DNA from: an uncultured Tidjanibacter sp.
Lineage (GTDB): Bacteria > Bacteroidota > Bacteroidia > Bacteroidales > Rikenellaceae
Direction: 5' to 3'
Assembly (NCBI GenBank): GCA_947852905.1
Contig: CANTVF010000003.1
Span: 248,001-312,000, forward strand
Length of the DNA: 64,000 nt
How positions within the stretch are numbered: position 1 is the stretch's first letter; each line of letters starts with the position of its first letter. The notes beneath the pieces are model-generated. The model worked only from the letters and a program-made list of their open reading frames with translations. It was not told the DNA's origin and ran no database searches. Of this stretch, positions 27,054 through 36,300 are shown piece after piece. The position numbers and the translations under genes were made by a program.

Positions 27054-28034
27054 ATGCACGGAATTAATTGTATAGGAATATTGACCTCCGGCGGCGACGC
27101 GCCGGGAATGAATGCCGCCATAAGGGCCATAACCCGGACGGCGCTGTATAACGGTTTCGAGGTCAAGGCGATTTATCGCGGATACAAAGGGTTGCTCACC
27201 GGAGAGATAAAGCCTTTCAGGTCTGACGACGTCAGCAATATAATACAGCTCGGCGGAACTATCCTCAAGACTGCGCGCAGCAAGGAGTTCCAGACCTATG
27301 AAGGACGCCAGAAGGCGTATGAAAACATGATGCGCGAGGGCATAGACGCACTGGTGGTGATCGGTGGGGACGGATCGCTGGCCGGTGCGCGCGAGTTCGC
27401 CGCAGAGTTCGATATTCCGATAGTGGGGCTGCCCGGTACGATAGACAACGACTTGTCCGGGACGGATACCACCATAGGATACGATACGGCGCTCAATACT
27501 ATCATGGAAGCCGTGGACAAGATACGTGACACGGCGATGTCGCACGAGAGGTTGTTCTTTATCGAGGTTATGGGGCGCAGTGCGGGATTTCTCGCTCTGA
27601 ACGGCGCCGTGGCCACGGGTGCCGAGGCCGCCATAATTCCTGAGATAGCCACCGAGGTAGACCAGCTCGCGGAACTTATCCAGAACGGATTCAAGAAGAG
27701 CAAAAGCAGCAGTATAGTGCTCGTGGCGGAGAGCGAGCTTACTGGCGGTGCCATGGGGCTTGCAGCAAGGGTTAAGGAGGAGTATCCCGAATACGATGAG
27801 CGCGTCACGATATTGGGGCATATACAGCGCGGCGGTTCGCCGACGGCGGCCGACAGGATATTGGCTACCCGTATGGGCGAAGCGGCGGTGAACGCACTTA
27901 TCGAGGGGCAGCGCAACGTGATGATAGGCGTAAAGAACGGCGATATGGTCTACGTACCGTTCTCCAAAGCCATACGCGACGACAAGCCTATCAACCGTGA
28001 TTTGCTGCAGACGGTCAAGATGCTGTCTATCTGA
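27054..28034 (+). CDS. pfkA: ATP-dependent 6-phosphofructokinase
   Basis: PfkA phosphorylates fructose-6-phosphate in glycolysis. The 326 residues show the ATP loop [17 protein letters not shown], the signature GGDGS at 104-108 (Gly at the position that favours ATP over pyrophosphate), the catalytic [20 protein letters not shown], the [10 protein letters not shown] substrate segment, and [14 protein letters not shown] with the allosteric or substrate Arg. Length equals the bacterial A-type enzyme. It is monocistronic, with a bidirectional terminator shared with the operon that converges on it. Confidence 0.97.
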   Translation: MHGINCIGILTSGGDAPGMNAAIRAITRTALYNGFEVKAIYRGYKGLLTGEIKPFRSDDVSNIIQLGGTILKTARSKEFQTYEGRQKAYENMMREGIDALVVIGGDGSLAGAREFAAEFDIPIVGLPGTIDNDLSGTDTTIGYDTALNTIMEAVDKIRDTAMSHERLFFIEVMGRSAGFLALNGAVATGAEAAIIPEIATEVDQLAELIQNGFKKSKSSSIVLVAESELTGGAMGLAARVKEEYPEYDERVTILGHIQRGGSPTAADRILATRMGEAAVNALIEGQRNVMIGVKNGDMVYVPFSKAIRDDKPINRDLLQTVKMLSI

Positions 28035-28062
28035 CGGCCGTGCCGCAGTACCGGTAATATGC

Positions 28063-28101
28063 TAAAACGGCATGGGACCCGCAGTCTCATGCCGTTTTAT
28101 G
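28063..28101 (+). terminator. Terminator between pfkA and the PspC operon
   Basis: TAAAACGGCATG and CATGCCGTTTTA pair around a further inner stem. A/T tracts on both sides allow it to serve both converging transcripts. Confidence 0.75.
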
Positions 28102-28121
28102 GTTTATCGATATTTGTGCCG

Positions 28122-28496
28122 TTACCGTTTGCGTTCGAGGCGGGATGCTATCACGGCTATGCCGGTTATTATGATGACTATAGGCAATATTATTCTGCTG
28201 AACGATATGTCGAAATCGAGTATCACGAAGATGCCTGCGAAAACGCCCAATGCGGCGGTTATGATTCCGGCAATCCAGCGGCGCACTGCGATGAGGTATC
28301 CGCCTATCACTATCAGCAGCATCTGCCACGAGAATACCGCCTTGAAGAACGAGTAACCTATAAGGTCGATATTGTAGAACAGCCACAGCGTTCCTGCGAG
28401 TATGAGGACGATGCCGAGGTATATGTTGCCGGCCATGTTGGTTGAGGTGCGGCGTCCCTGCGATTCCGGGATCCTGTTGTCGTTTATTATTTCCAT
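28122..28496 (-). CDS. Small multi-pass membrane protein (LiaI/LiaF-like transmembrane region)
   Basis: 124 residues. A polar N-terminus (EIINDNRIPESQGRR) precedes four hydrophobic helices, covering about residues 22-42, 47-66, 70-90 and 95-115, and a basic tail RLERKR. The arrangement resembles the LiaI-LiaF-like transmembrane region found next to PspC proteins in envelope-stress operons. It is the last gene of a five-gene minus-strand cluster, 83 bp after a PspC protein. Its N-terminus resembles that of the short PspC protein upstream (MEIINNDS versus MEIINDNR). A specific role is not known. Confidence 0.7.
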   Translation of the reverse strand: MEIINDNRIPESQGRRTSTNMAGNIYLGIVLILAGTLWLFYNIDLIGYSFFKAVFSWQMLLIVIGGYLIAVRRWIAGIITAALGVFAGIFVILDFDISFSRIILPIVIIITGIAVIASRLERKR

Positions 28497-28579
28497 GATC
28501 GTTTGTTTTTTATGGTGTCGGTTGATGTTCAGTTCCGTGCATACCGGTGATGTTCAGGTAACGGATAGGTTTGTCATGT

Positions 28580-29890
28580 TCATTGGTGACGATCTTCGAC
28601 GCCGCACGCGGCGTCTGTCGTGGATTCTATCCATACGGAACCTGAGCCGGTCTGCTTGCGGATTATTTGTCTGGAGAGCGTGTCCGATTCGTCACTGCGG
28701 TTTACTACGGCCTTGTCGATTACTACCGAGTCGCCGTTGATATTGACATTTATTCTGATGTCGTTTTCTCCGTTCCAGTCGTCCCATGCGGCTTCGTCAA
28801 GATCGTCAATCATGTCGTCTATGTCGTTTATCACCGTACCGGAAGAGTGTATTATCCTGTGTGACGAATCCTTTATGGTGTCTACATTGTGCGCCGTTAT
28901 GACGATGAGGTATATCAGCAGCAACAGCCATATGACGCCGGAGGTCAACATGAACGTACGGTTGGTACGGAACCCGAACAACAGTTTAAGCAGCAGGTAG
29001 AAAAGTACCATGAAAGGTATGAAGATCGCGAGCAGGGTTATTACAAGATAAGCAGTGACCGATATGCCGTCAAATGCGGGCATGAAATCCGGAGGGAAGA
29101 AATCCATTACTCCGCCCCATACGAGCAGGCTTATTATGCCGGCGAGTATTCCGCATGCGGCCAATCCGAATGCGAGCGCTATGAGGAAGATGAATACCTT
29201 AAGGCAGAATTGCAGGATACGTCCCAATGTGTACACTATGTCTGCCCACACAGAGGCCGAACGCTGTCTTTTCGGCGAAGGCGACATGGTGGAAGCGTCG
29301 TCCGCGAAAGTCTGGTGTATGGAGTTGGCCGTAATTCGTTCCCCTTTCATTTCGAGCTTCTGGCGCGGAGTGCGCGCCATGGGTACCGCTATCCAGAGGA
29401 ATATGTACAGCAGCATGAATACGGGAATCAGCACGGCGAAAATTTCCGACACTTCGTTGTCTATCAGTCCACCGAGTATGGTCATTATCAGCGGCGAGAA
29501 GAATATGATCCTTATCCATACCGGATCTATGCGGAAATATGTGCCCAGTCCGGAACATACTCCGCCGAGTATGGCGCCTTCCGGATTGCGGTAGATACGT
29601 TTCGGTATCTGTCCTGTCGGCTGTTCCGGTGCTTTGTCCATGTCGTCCGGAAATCCGAGTTGCGAAATGATGTTCTCTATGGTGCCGAGCGTTACTACGG
29701 TCTCGCTCTCCTGACCGTCGAGAATGAGTTCGGCGATGCGCGCCTCTATGTCGGCTACTATTTCTCGTCCGTCGGGATTCTTGGCGTATCCCTTTTCGAG
29801 CGTCTTCAGATAGCTGTCCAGCGCTTCGTACGCTTCTTGCTGAAATGTGAACGCTATGCCGGACAGGCTTACGGTTATGACATTCTGCAT
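28580..29890 (-). CDS. Large PspC-domain membrane protein
   Basis: 436 residues from the start MQNVITVSLSGIAF; 21 more in-frame codons upstream overlap the intergenic region. Residues 1-70 form a cytosolic domain (FTFQQEAYEALDSYLKTLEK, EIVADIEARIAELI) shared with the first gene of the operon. The PspC domain follows, with IYRNPEGAILGGVCSGLGTYF near 115-135 and its helix pair. Several more transmembrane helices and a C-terminal periplasmic-type domain complete the protein. PspC proteins in general sense or buffer membrane stress. It comes directly after the PadR regulator, 17 bp away. Confidence 0.87.
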   Translation of the reverse strand: MQNVITVSLSGIAFTFQQEAYEALDSYLKTLEKGYAKNPDGREIVADIEARIAELILDGQESETVVTLGTIENIISQLGFPDDMDKAPEQPTGQIPKRIYRNPEGAILGGVCSGLGTYFRIDPVWIRIIFFSPLIMTILGGLIDNEVSEIFAVLIPVFMLLYIFLWIAVPMARTPRQKLEMKGERITANSIHQTFADDASTMSPSPKRQRSASVWADIVYTLGRILQFCLKVFIFLIALAFGLAACGILAGIISLLVWGGVMDFFPPDFMPAFDGISVTAYLVITLLAIFIPFMVLFYLLLKLLFGFRTNRTFMLTSGVIWLLLLIYLIVITAHNVDTIKDSSHRIIHSSGTVINDIDDMIDDLDEAAWDDWNGENDIRINVNINGDSVVIDKAVVNRSDESDTLSRQIIRKQTGSGSVWIESTTDAACGVEDRHQ

Positions 29891-29907
29891 TGTTTCGGTC
29901 GGTTTGG

Positions 29908-30243
29908 TTAATTTCCCCTGATGATATCTATCTGGCGGACGAGTTCGTCCCACGAGGCGTCGAGCTGTGCGAGGGCTTCGCGCCCTTTTTCCGTTATGGA
30001 GTAGTATTTACGCGGAGGGCCCTGCGGAGATTCCTCCCAGCGGTAAGAGAGCAGTCCTTGGTTTTTCTGTCGCGTCAGTATGGGGTACAGGGTCCCTTCC
30101 ACCACTATCATGTGCGCGTTTTTAAGTTCGGCTATGATTTTAGGTGCGTAGGAGTCCTCGCGCGACAGTATCAGCAGAATGCAGTATTCCAGAATACCCT
30201 TTCGCATCTGCGCTTTCGCATTGTCTACATTTATTGTTGCCAT
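29908..30243 (-). CDS. PadR-family transcriptional regulator
   Basis: A 111-residue winged-helix regulator of the short PadR subfamily. It shows the family start KGILEYCILLILSREDSYAPKI broken across helices 1-2, the recognition region VEGTLYPILTRQKNQGLL, the wing SPQGPPRKYYSITEKGREAL, and a C-terminal dimerisation helix. PadR proteins usually repress their own operon and release DNA on ligand or stress signals. Its start overlaps the end of the upstream PspC gene by 13 bp, and a PspC gene follows, so it very probably controls this cluster. Confidence 0.92.
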   Translation of the reverse strand: MATINVDNAKAQMRKGILEYCILLILSREDSYAPKIIAELKNAHMIVVEGTLYPILTRQKNQGLLSYRWEESPQGPPRKYYSITEKGREALAQLDASWDELVRQIDIIRGN

Positions 30244-30488
30244 TGTTGATTTCCTCCAGAATTACGGTTGTCGGTATTGCCGGCGGGTTCGAGCGGGACT
30301 ACGATCCACAGGATCAGGTAAGCCCACAGGCCGCCGGAAAAGAAAAATATCGACAGCAGCGCTATTATGCGTACTATCACTACGTCTATGCCGAAATAGT
30401 CGGCTAACCCCTGACATACGCCGCCGATCTTCTTGTTGCGGCTGCGGTACAGTTTTCTGGGTTGCGAATCGTTATTGATGATTTCCAT
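30231..30488 (-). CDS. Short PspC-domain protein
   Basis: 85 residues consisting almost only of the PspC domain: KLYRSRNKKIGGVCQGLADYF near residues 12-32, then IDVVIVRIIALLSIFFFSGG and a second helix LWAYLILWIVVPLEP. A Gln/Asn-rich tail follows. It lies 33 bp after the first gene of the operon and overlaps the PadR gene by 13 bp. It is the minimal version of the domain carried by its two larger neighbours. Confidence 0.88.
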   Translation of the reverse strand: MEIINNDSQPRKLYRSRNKKIGGVCQGLADYFGIDVVIVRIIALLSIFFFSGGLWAYLILWIVVPLEPAGNTDNRNSGGNQQWQQ

Positions 30489-30521
30489 GGTTTCGCTTCT
30501 TTTTATTAATTGTATGGCGGA

Positions 30522-31019
30522 TCAGCCGTTTACGGGCGGATAGTATTCAGGTTCGGAAGGTATCACTATCCACATGATAATGTATACCCACAGGCTTATG
30601 CCTCCGAAGAATATCAGTATGAATGTAAGCAGACGGACGACCGATACGTCTATTCCGAAATATTGCGCTATGCCGCCGCACACGCCTCCGATCACACGGT
30701 CCGCTCTCGAACGGCGCAGTTTTTTGATATTGGCCTGCGGTTGTTGTTGTCCCGGGCGGACGTCGCCGAATTCGTCCGCACGGCCTATTATGGCCATGGC
30801 TCTGCGCACCAGGTCGGAATTGACTACCTGTCTCGGCGAAGAGAGGTGTTCGGTGAATATGTCCGCGATACGCATTTCGACGTCGTTCAGCGTCTCTGCG
30901 GCTTCACGAGGCTCGAAACGCGCCCTGATGTCATCGAGGTAGCGTTTGAGTATAAAGTAGGCATCCTCGTCTATAACGAAGGCGATGGAGCCGATATTGA
31001 CGTTTAACGTTTTTTTCAT
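30522..31019 (-). CDS. PspC-domain protein with N-terminal cytosolic domain
   Basis: 165 residues. The N-terminal 70 (TLNVNIGSIAFVIDEDAYFI, LNDVEMRIADIFTEHL) match the start of the large PspC protein downstream. The PspC domain begins at about residue 98 (KLRRSRADRVIGGVCGGIAQ) and includes the usual helix pair before a short tail (VIPSEPEYYPPVNG). It is the first gene of the operon, with a -7 element about 30 bp upstream. Together the genes look like one envelope-stress module. Confidence 0.88.
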   Translation of the reverse strand: MKKTLNVNIGSIAFVIDEDAYFILKRYLDDIRARFEPREAAETLNDVEMRIADIFTEHLSSPRQVVNSDLVRRAMAIIGRADEFGDVRPGQQQPQANIKKLRRSRADRVIGGVCGGIAQYFGIDVSVVRLLTFILIFFGGISLWVYIIMWIVIPSEPEYYPPVNG

Positions 31020-31050
31020 GGTCCGATAGTTTTTGAGTTATTCTGTAATG

Positions 31051-31058
31051 CAAATATA
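31051..31058 (-). promoter_or_regulatory. -7 element of the PspC-PadR operon
   Basis: TATATTTG on the minus strand fits TAnnTTTG and predicts a start of transcription about 25 nt before the first gene. CAATACTGTG-CAATAC, a short direct repeat at 31071-31086, overlaps the expected upstream region and might be an operator. Confidence 0.55.
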
Positions 31059-32018
31059 TGGATTAATTTTCAATACTGTGCAATACATAGTATATTTTTT
31101 TGTAAAGTCATGTTGGATGATCTTTTATCCTTTATGTATGTATCTGTATTATATGATGTTAGTGTGTGCGAGTCGCCGGTGCTTTTTGGCATCCGGTAGT
31201 ATCGTTTCGATATTCGAATTTTATTGTCGGCTATGTATGTGTTCTGTCTTTGGGTTTATGTATTGCGGTGTATTATGTGTTTTAGTGTCGGTGCGGGCAC
31301 GGCCAGCATTGCGTTTGCAGGCATTTTGTCATTTGCCCCGTGTTGTTTTTATCTGATACCAAAAACGTGCCGTAGAGTATGGTAATGAGGGTTGTACATT
31401 TTTTTCGCAAAAAAAATTATGAATTGTTAGCGTAATTCAAAAAATAACTGATATTTTTGTGTTATCGGAATAACAGTTATTTCGATAACAGTTCTTTGAT
31501 TGTAGCTATTGCGTATTTCCGCTGGTAGGAAATACAGCGGTGTATTGCGGGAGGCGGCTAGTTTTATGCCGGATTCCTGCGGTGACCGCAGCTAAAGTTT
31601 GTCCGGTGGACGGCCCCGCTGCCGGATGTGTATTTAAGTTTGAATTAGGCCGTGTTGCGATGCGGCGTAATGAAAGTTGGGTTAACGTACAGGTCGGTGT
31701 GTCGTCCGGGGCGCACTCGTACCTGCGGGGCTTTTCCCGGAAACGTTCTTCGAGGAATTTTCGGTCTTTGACATGTGGCGATCGAGTTGGCGACGGGATG
31801 CATTGCGGTTTACGTCATGATTCATGGCGTTATGTCCATGTCGTTACGGCTCAGTTGAAAATGGTTGACCGACAAGTTATTTTCCTGTATTAGGAGGCAT
31901 TTGGCAGAATAATTGTCCATAGTTCTTAAACAGAATGAACGACGAATACGTTATGGCCGTGCAGGGGCATTTGATTGTGGCTTGCAGGCGCCTGCGGATT
32001 CGTGAAAATTGATAGGAT
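31059..32018. other. Gene-free region of nearly 1 kb
   Basis: Between the PspC operon and an SDR gene. The left part is AT-rich, the right part looks like ordinary composition. A 117-codon plus frame (31540-31893) has no domain or start context and is not accepted. The one clear structure is the palindrome at 31462-31493. No tRNA, tmRNA, RNase P or known riboswitch signature was recognised. Confidence 0.5.
31462..31493. promoter_or_regulatory. AT-rich palindrome with overlapping direct repeat
   Basis: TTATCGGAATAA and TTATTTCGATAA form an inverted repeat with one mismatch around 3 bases. ATAACAGTT also recurs at 31470 and 31485 as a direct repeat 15 bp apart. This could be an operator, but the next gene starts over 500 bp away. 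Confidence 0.4.
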
Positions 32019-32792
32019 ATGGATTTGTTCGATTTGAAAGGACGTGTTGCGGTGGTAACCGGAGCGTCCAGCGGATTAGGCGCCGATGCGGCTCGTGCTT
32101 ATGCGGCTTACGGTGCCGATGTTGCTTTGCTTGCGCGAAGGAAGGAGAGGCTCGATGCTTTGGCCGGGGAGTTACGTGGCCAAGGAGTCGATGCACTGCC
32201 GGTGGCCTGCGACGTATCCGACGAGGAGAGCATAAAAGCTGCCGTCAAAGAGGTGCTGGATCATTTCGGCAGGATAGATATATTGCTCAACAATGCCGGA
32301 GTAGCCGTACCCGGAGGAGTGGAGACGCTTACTCCGGAAGAGTGGGACAGGTCTATGAATGTCAATGTCAAGGGTATTTACTTGATGTGCAAATACGTGG
32401 TTCCGCAGATGCGAGAACGCAAGTACGGCAAGATAGTCAATATAGCTTCGATCAATGCGACGCTCGCCGACAAGGTGCCGGAATTGTGGCGTCACTCGTA
32501 TAATGCTTCCAAAGCGGCCGTAAGGGGACTTACGATAGGTATGGCGGCGTCGTATGCGGCAGACAATATTACGGTGAACTCAATAGGGCCGGGGCTGTTC
32601 GAAAGCGAGATGACCGAAAATACATTGTTCAAGCATGAAGGGTTCATGAACATGTATAACGGGATAGATCCTGCATCGCGTCCGGGACGTCGCGGGGAAT
32701 TGAACGGAACGATCATATACTTTTCTTCGGAGGCATCGAGCTACGTGACCGGACAGCATGTGATCGTGGACGGAGGATTTTCGATAGTATGA
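32019..32792 (+). CDS. Classical SDR oxidoreductase
   Basis: 257 residues with every classical SDR mark: VVTGASSGLGADAA (cofactor loop), CDVSDEES, LLNNAGVAVPGG, the catalytic Ser in VNIASINAT, Tyr-x3-Lys in YNASKAAVRG, and the C-terminal TGQHVIVDGGFSIV. It is closest in style to gluconate 5-dehydrogenase and 3-oxoacyl-ACP reductase-like SDRs; an Arg at the end of strand 2 (LLARRKERL) suggests NADP. The substrate is unknown and no pathway partner is adjacent. It is monocistronic. Confidence 0.88.
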   Translation: MDLFDLKGRVAVVTGASSGLGADAARAYAAYGADVALLARRKERLDALAGELRGQGVDALPVACDVSDEESIKAAVKEVLDHFGRIDILLNNAGVAVPGGVETLTPEEWDRSMNVNVKGIYLMCKYVVPQMRERKYGKIVNIASINATLADKVPELWRHSYNASKAAVRGLTIGMAASYAADNITVNSIGPGLFESEMTENTLFKHEGFMNMYNGIDPASRPGRRGELNGTIIYFSSEASSYVTGQHVIVDGGFSIV

Positions 32793-32931
32793 CCATGTTT
32801 TCCCGATCGTATTGCAGGTACGCTTGCATCGGAGGGTATAGTGGTATATATATATGATATTTATCAAAGAGTAGTTCCGCTCTGATTTTCAGGCGGAGGT
32901 TTTTTAAGTTTTAGGTAGGATTTTAGATGGT

Positions 32932-32967
32932 GCGGAGGCAAGCTGTGAGAGTTCGCCTCCGCTTTTT
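32932..32967 (+). terminator. Possible terminator after the SDR gene
   Basis: GCGGAGGC and GCCTCCGC pair across a 15-base loop and are followed by TTTTT, 140 bp after the stop. Confidence 0.6.
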
Positions 32968-33095
32968 CGTGGAGGGGGCGTCGGAATGAATTATGTCCCG
33001 GCGGTCGAGGCGGAGAAATTCTTATGGATGACCGGAGGGGGCAGCGTTGAGATCGGGTTATGTTATAATCGTATATGCCGGTATACTTAATTGTA

Positions 33096-33132
33096 AAACG
33101 AAAGGGCGGGATTTTTTCCCGCCCTTTCGTTT
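33096..33132 (-). terminator. Terminator of the first BACON gene
   Basis: A perfect stem AAACGAAAGGGCGGG with its complement and an AT loop, A/T-flanked on both sides, 15 bp beyond the minus-strand stop. The rest of 32793-33146 shows no gene. Confidence 0.8.
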
Positions 33133-33146
33133 AGTATCGTTCCGGT

Positions 33147-34616
33147 TTACAGATTGTCTATGATTTGCACTTCTGAAAATTTCCTGTCAAACTTGCCTGT
33201 AATCTTGTTTTGGGCGTCGTCCTCGAAATTGAATTCGATAGTGTAGACGTCGCCTTCACGCGATACGGTCATGCTTCCTTTGGTAATAGGTGCCGAGATC
33301 GTCGCAACGTCGTTTTCATAGTAGTTGTACCACGTGCCGATCTGGAATTGAGAAAACTCTGAAACAGATCCTGAGTATACGGTAGGATAGTGGTAAAGTA
33401 CTCCCTCATCCCCGAATTCCTGATAGTTGTCCACATTGTAGGTAACGCTGGGCATATAGTTGTATTCGTCGCCTTCGAGACGTTCGCAATAGACTACCAT
33501 TTCCAGACGTCCGCCTGTGCCGTGCCAATCGCCTAACTGGTCCATGGTAAGGTTTTCGTCATGGATTCTTATTTGGATTTCGGTATAATCCTGATAGTCG
33601 GGTTGGTCTTTCTGGATTTGCAATTTTGCATATCCGTTCAGCATGGATTCCGGGAAGACCATATCCTCTGTCAAGTTGCTGAGCGTAGGGTCGCCGGCTT
33701 CCTGATTTATGGTAACGGTGACTGTTTCTACCTCTGACGAGCTGGGGGTGATTATGACATAACCCGTTCTCGGTGCGGTGGTAAGATTTCTTTTGACGGT
33801 TACGGTCAGTATGCCTTCCGTCGTATTGGTATCGAGGTCGAACCAGCTTACGCCTTCATCATCGTCGCCTTTTATGGCCGTAGTCCAACCCACACCGAAA
33901 CTTTCGACGGTGATCGTCTGAGGTTCCTTGTCGTTACCCTTAAAGGTGAGTTCGCTTTTGTCGGTACGCAGATACGGATCTATCGTACTTTTGGTCTGGG
34001 TAATGGTGACTACGATATTGTCCAGTGCTTCGATGCTCGGTTTTATGGTCAACTTGGCCGAACGTGTTTCGTATTTGGGGTTGTCGGTAACAGTTACTAC
34101 GATCTTGTTGTCCTGCACCTCGGCCTTGGCCCACTCTTTGCCTACCGGATCTACCGAACATGTCCATGTGAGACCGTCGCCTTCGGCCGTTACGGTTATC
34201 TCCTGCGGAGTGTCGTCTTCACCTGCGAAAGTGAGTTCGGTCTTGTCGGCTTCGAATGTGTATGTGATGCCGCTTTGGGATATGAGTACCGTTTTCGCGG
34301 CTATCGAGGTATTGTTGGTGGGGGCGATTTTTATTTGGCTGTTACGGGCATCGACGGTAGGATTGTCGGTAACCGATACGGACAAACCTTCGTTGCTCTT
34401 CTCGGCAGACAGCCATTCCTTGTCTTTGTCGGGAATGGTGAAATCCCATTCTACTCCGGTCGCATTTACCGTAATGGTTTTCGGTGCGTCGCCCTGCGAT
34501 GCGAACATGATGCTTTCAGGCGTTACCTCCATGCTCACCGGCTTTTCTTCCGGGCCGTTCTTGCAAGCCACCATTGCCACGGCAACGGCAATGACGAATA
34601 ACAAATTCTTTTTCAT
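33147..34616 (-). CDS. BACON-repeat lipoprotein, 489 residues
   Basis: A signal with lipobox AMVAC (Cys18), then three tandem BACON-type beta-sandwich domains, at about 29-115, 118-210 and 215-310, each with the VxWDF/TWT...W core and a closing VTIxQ strand. A C-terminal domain of about 175 residues follows, starting near MLNGYAKLQIQKDQPDYQDY and ending GSMTVSREGDVYTIEFNF and FSEVQIID. BACON domains are usually linked to carbohydrate or mucin binding at the surface. The C-terminal domain is shared with two neighbours but I cannot name it. No SusC/SusD pair is nearby. Confidence 0.85.
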   Translation of the reverse strand: MKKNLLFVIAVAVAMVACKNGPEEKPVSMEVTPESIMFASQGDAPKTITVNATGVEWDFTIPDKDKEWLSAEKSNEGLSVSVTDNPTVDARNSQIKIAPTNNTSIAAKTVLISQSGITYTFEADKTELTFAGEDDTPQEITVTAEGDGLTWTCSVDPVGKEWAKAEVQDNKIVVTVTDNPKYETRSAKLTIKPSIEALDNIVVTITQTKSTIDPYLRTDKSELTFKGNDKEPQTITVESFGVGWTTAIKGDDDEGVSWFDLDTNTTEGILTVTVKRNLTTAPRTGYVIITPSSSEVETVTVTINQEAGDPTLSNLTEDMVFPESMLNGYAKLQIQKDQPDYQDYTEIQIRIHDENLTMDQLGDWHGTGGRLEMVVYCERLEGDEYNYMPSVTYNVDNYQEFGDEGVLYHYPTVYSGSVSEFSQFQIGTWYNYYENDVATISAPITKGSMTVSREGDVYTIEFNFEDDAQNKITGKFDRKFSEVQIIDNL

Positions 34617-34895
34617 AGCATTGATGATTTAATGAAGTTAGATTATCATATATAGAGTGTATGTTTTCCGGAGACAATATACTGATTTTTTGAGATTATT
34701 TCGGAGGCAGAGTCGTGTTTTTTTGCCTTATGAATGATTTGCCTTTATTTTTCGGAATTATACATTGGTGAATTTTTGTTTCCGAACGTTTTTGTTTAAG
34801 GTGTCTGATTGCATGATAGGATAGAGATTTTGATATATGGCGTGCAGTCCGGTATTTCGTTTATGATTCGGGTAAGTTATGCAGTTTGTACAGAA

Positions 34896-34928
34896 ACTGC
34901 CGCACATGTAGTCGACATATGCGGCAGT
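34896..34928 (-). terminator. Hairpin after the second BACON gene
   Basis: ACTGCCGCACATGT pairs with ACATATGCGGCAGT (one wobble), 23 bp past the minus-strand stop; the T tail is weak. The remaining 34617-34895 is AT-rich and empty of genes. Confidence 0.55.
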
Positions 34929-34950
34929 CTATTGCGGCGATTCTGTCGGA

Positions 34951-36111
34951 TTAGCGATTGCCTGCGATTATGACTTCGTCGAAGGTCCTGTTGAAAGTTC
35001 CGGTGATTTTGCTGCCCGAACTTATTTTGAAGTCGAGGACGATATTGTACGTATCGCCGTCACGCTTCACGGTCATGCTGCCGTTCGTGATCGGGCCCTC
35101 GTTTACCGGTTGGCCGTTTTCGTAATATGTGTACCATGTATACATCCTCTCTTCGCCGGGGAAACCGGTAATCTGGTGACCTGCTTTCAATATGCCTTCC
35201 TGTACTGTGGGATATTTATATACCGGACCATCGGGACCGATGTACTCGTAATCGTCCGCTTCGTATGTGGCGTTCGGCATATATCCGTAACTGTCGTCCA
35301 TTTCCGAGCGCGAGCAGTGTGCGGCTATTTTCAGAAGCCACCCCGTTCCGTCTGGTAGGCCTTCTTCTTTAGGTGTTAGGGCTTTGTCGTGCATTGTAAT
35401 CCATAGATCGGTGTGTTCTTGATATTCGGGCTGGCCTTTACGTATCGTCAGTACGGCATGGCAGTCCTTCATCGCCTGCGTCAAGTCGATATCTTTATAG
35501 AAAGTGCTCAGGTCGCGTCGGCCGAAGTATTGAATGACCTGTACCAATGTGTCGTATGGACGGTTTTTTTGCCGTATGACGATATCGCCCTTGCGTTGAC
35601 TGCCTGTAGTGTTTTTATCCGTGGTTATAGTAATGGTTCCTGTATCCGGATCCGGTTTCATGTATATCCATTCTTGGCTCGACCATGCGCGTATCATATT
35701 CGGGTGGTCCGATTCTATGATTTTGTATTCGCCTCCGATGCCGTTGAACCGAAGCGGTGCGATGCGTTGCTCTACGTGAATACGGTATGGATTGTTGGGC
35801 ATGTGCGCGACGTTTACGAGTATCGTGCCGTCGCGTTTGCTGTTGCCGGTATTGTCGGTGACGGAGACAGCGATTCCCCATTCGGTCCGTTCCGCCCGAA
35901 GCCATTCGGCGTCGCAGTCGGAGATATGGAAATCCCATGTTTTGTTTGTGTGTACCGAGACTTCCGTCGCTTCGTTACCTTCGGCGTCGAAAATAAGATT
36001 CCGGGTACTTAATAGCGGGGCGAGGTCGCATTCTATGATGAAGGGGGTGTTTTTGCATGCCGTGAGCGCTATGGCTGCGAGTGTTAGGCAGATGTATGAT
36101 CCGGTTTTCAT
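34951..36111 (-). CDS. BACON-domain lipoprotein, 386 residues
   Basis: The shortest of three neighbouring paralogues. The lipobox is ALTAC (Cys19). Two BACON-like domains (about 30-112 and 115-195) carry the TWDFHISDCDAEWLRAERTE core and VTDNTGNSKRDG strand. The C-terminal domain starts near TLRKGQPEYQEHTDLWITMH-like sequence and ends in GSMTVKRDGDTYNIVLDF and FDEVIIAG, matching the two flanking genes. It lacks one BACON repeat compared with them, which fits gain or loss of repeats after duplication. Exposed ligand binding is inferred. Confidence 0.82.
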   Translation of the reverse strand: MKTGSYICLTLAAIALTACKNTPFIIECDLAPLLSTRNLIFDAEGNEATEVSVHTNKTWDFHISDCDAEWLRAERTEWGIAVSVTDNTGNSKRDGTILVNVAHMPNNPYRIHVEQRIAPLRFNGIGGEYKIIESDHPNMIRAWSSQEWIYMKPDPDTGTITITTDKNTTGSQRKGDIVIRQKNRPYDTLVQVIQYFGRRDLSTFYKDIDLTQAMKDCHAVLTIRKGQPEYQEHTDLWITMHDKALTPKEEGLPDGTGWLLKIAAHCSRSEMDDSYGYMPNATYEADDYEYIGPDGPVYKYPTVQEGILKAGHQITGFPGEERMYTWYTYYENGQPVNEGPITNGSMTVKRDGDTYNIVLDFKISSGSKITGTFNRTFDEVIIAGNR

Positions 36112-36242
36112 GTAAGCTGTATTTTATGTCGGTTGAATTTATATGCTGTTTTTCACAAGATACGGTATTGTCAGGAATAATGGTATGTGTAAGAATGGAT
36201 TTACTGTTGATTTTCGACAGCTGCTGGTTGATGACATATATG

Positions 36243-36279
36243 AAAAATCCCCGCACCGATAAATAGCGCGGGGATTTTT
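36243..36279 (-). terminator. Terminator of the third BACON gene
   Basis: AAAAATCCCCGC pairs with GCGGGGATTTTT around 13 bases; the minus-strand side continues into T-rich sequence. It lies 21 bp past the stop. Confidence 0.78.
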
Positions 36280-36300
36280 GTGTGCTTTGGCGGTAACGGC

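Noticed and set aside
31540-31893. 117-codon plus frame in the 1-kb gap
   Set aside because: No recognisable domain, signal or conserved pattern, and composition like translated non-coding DNA.
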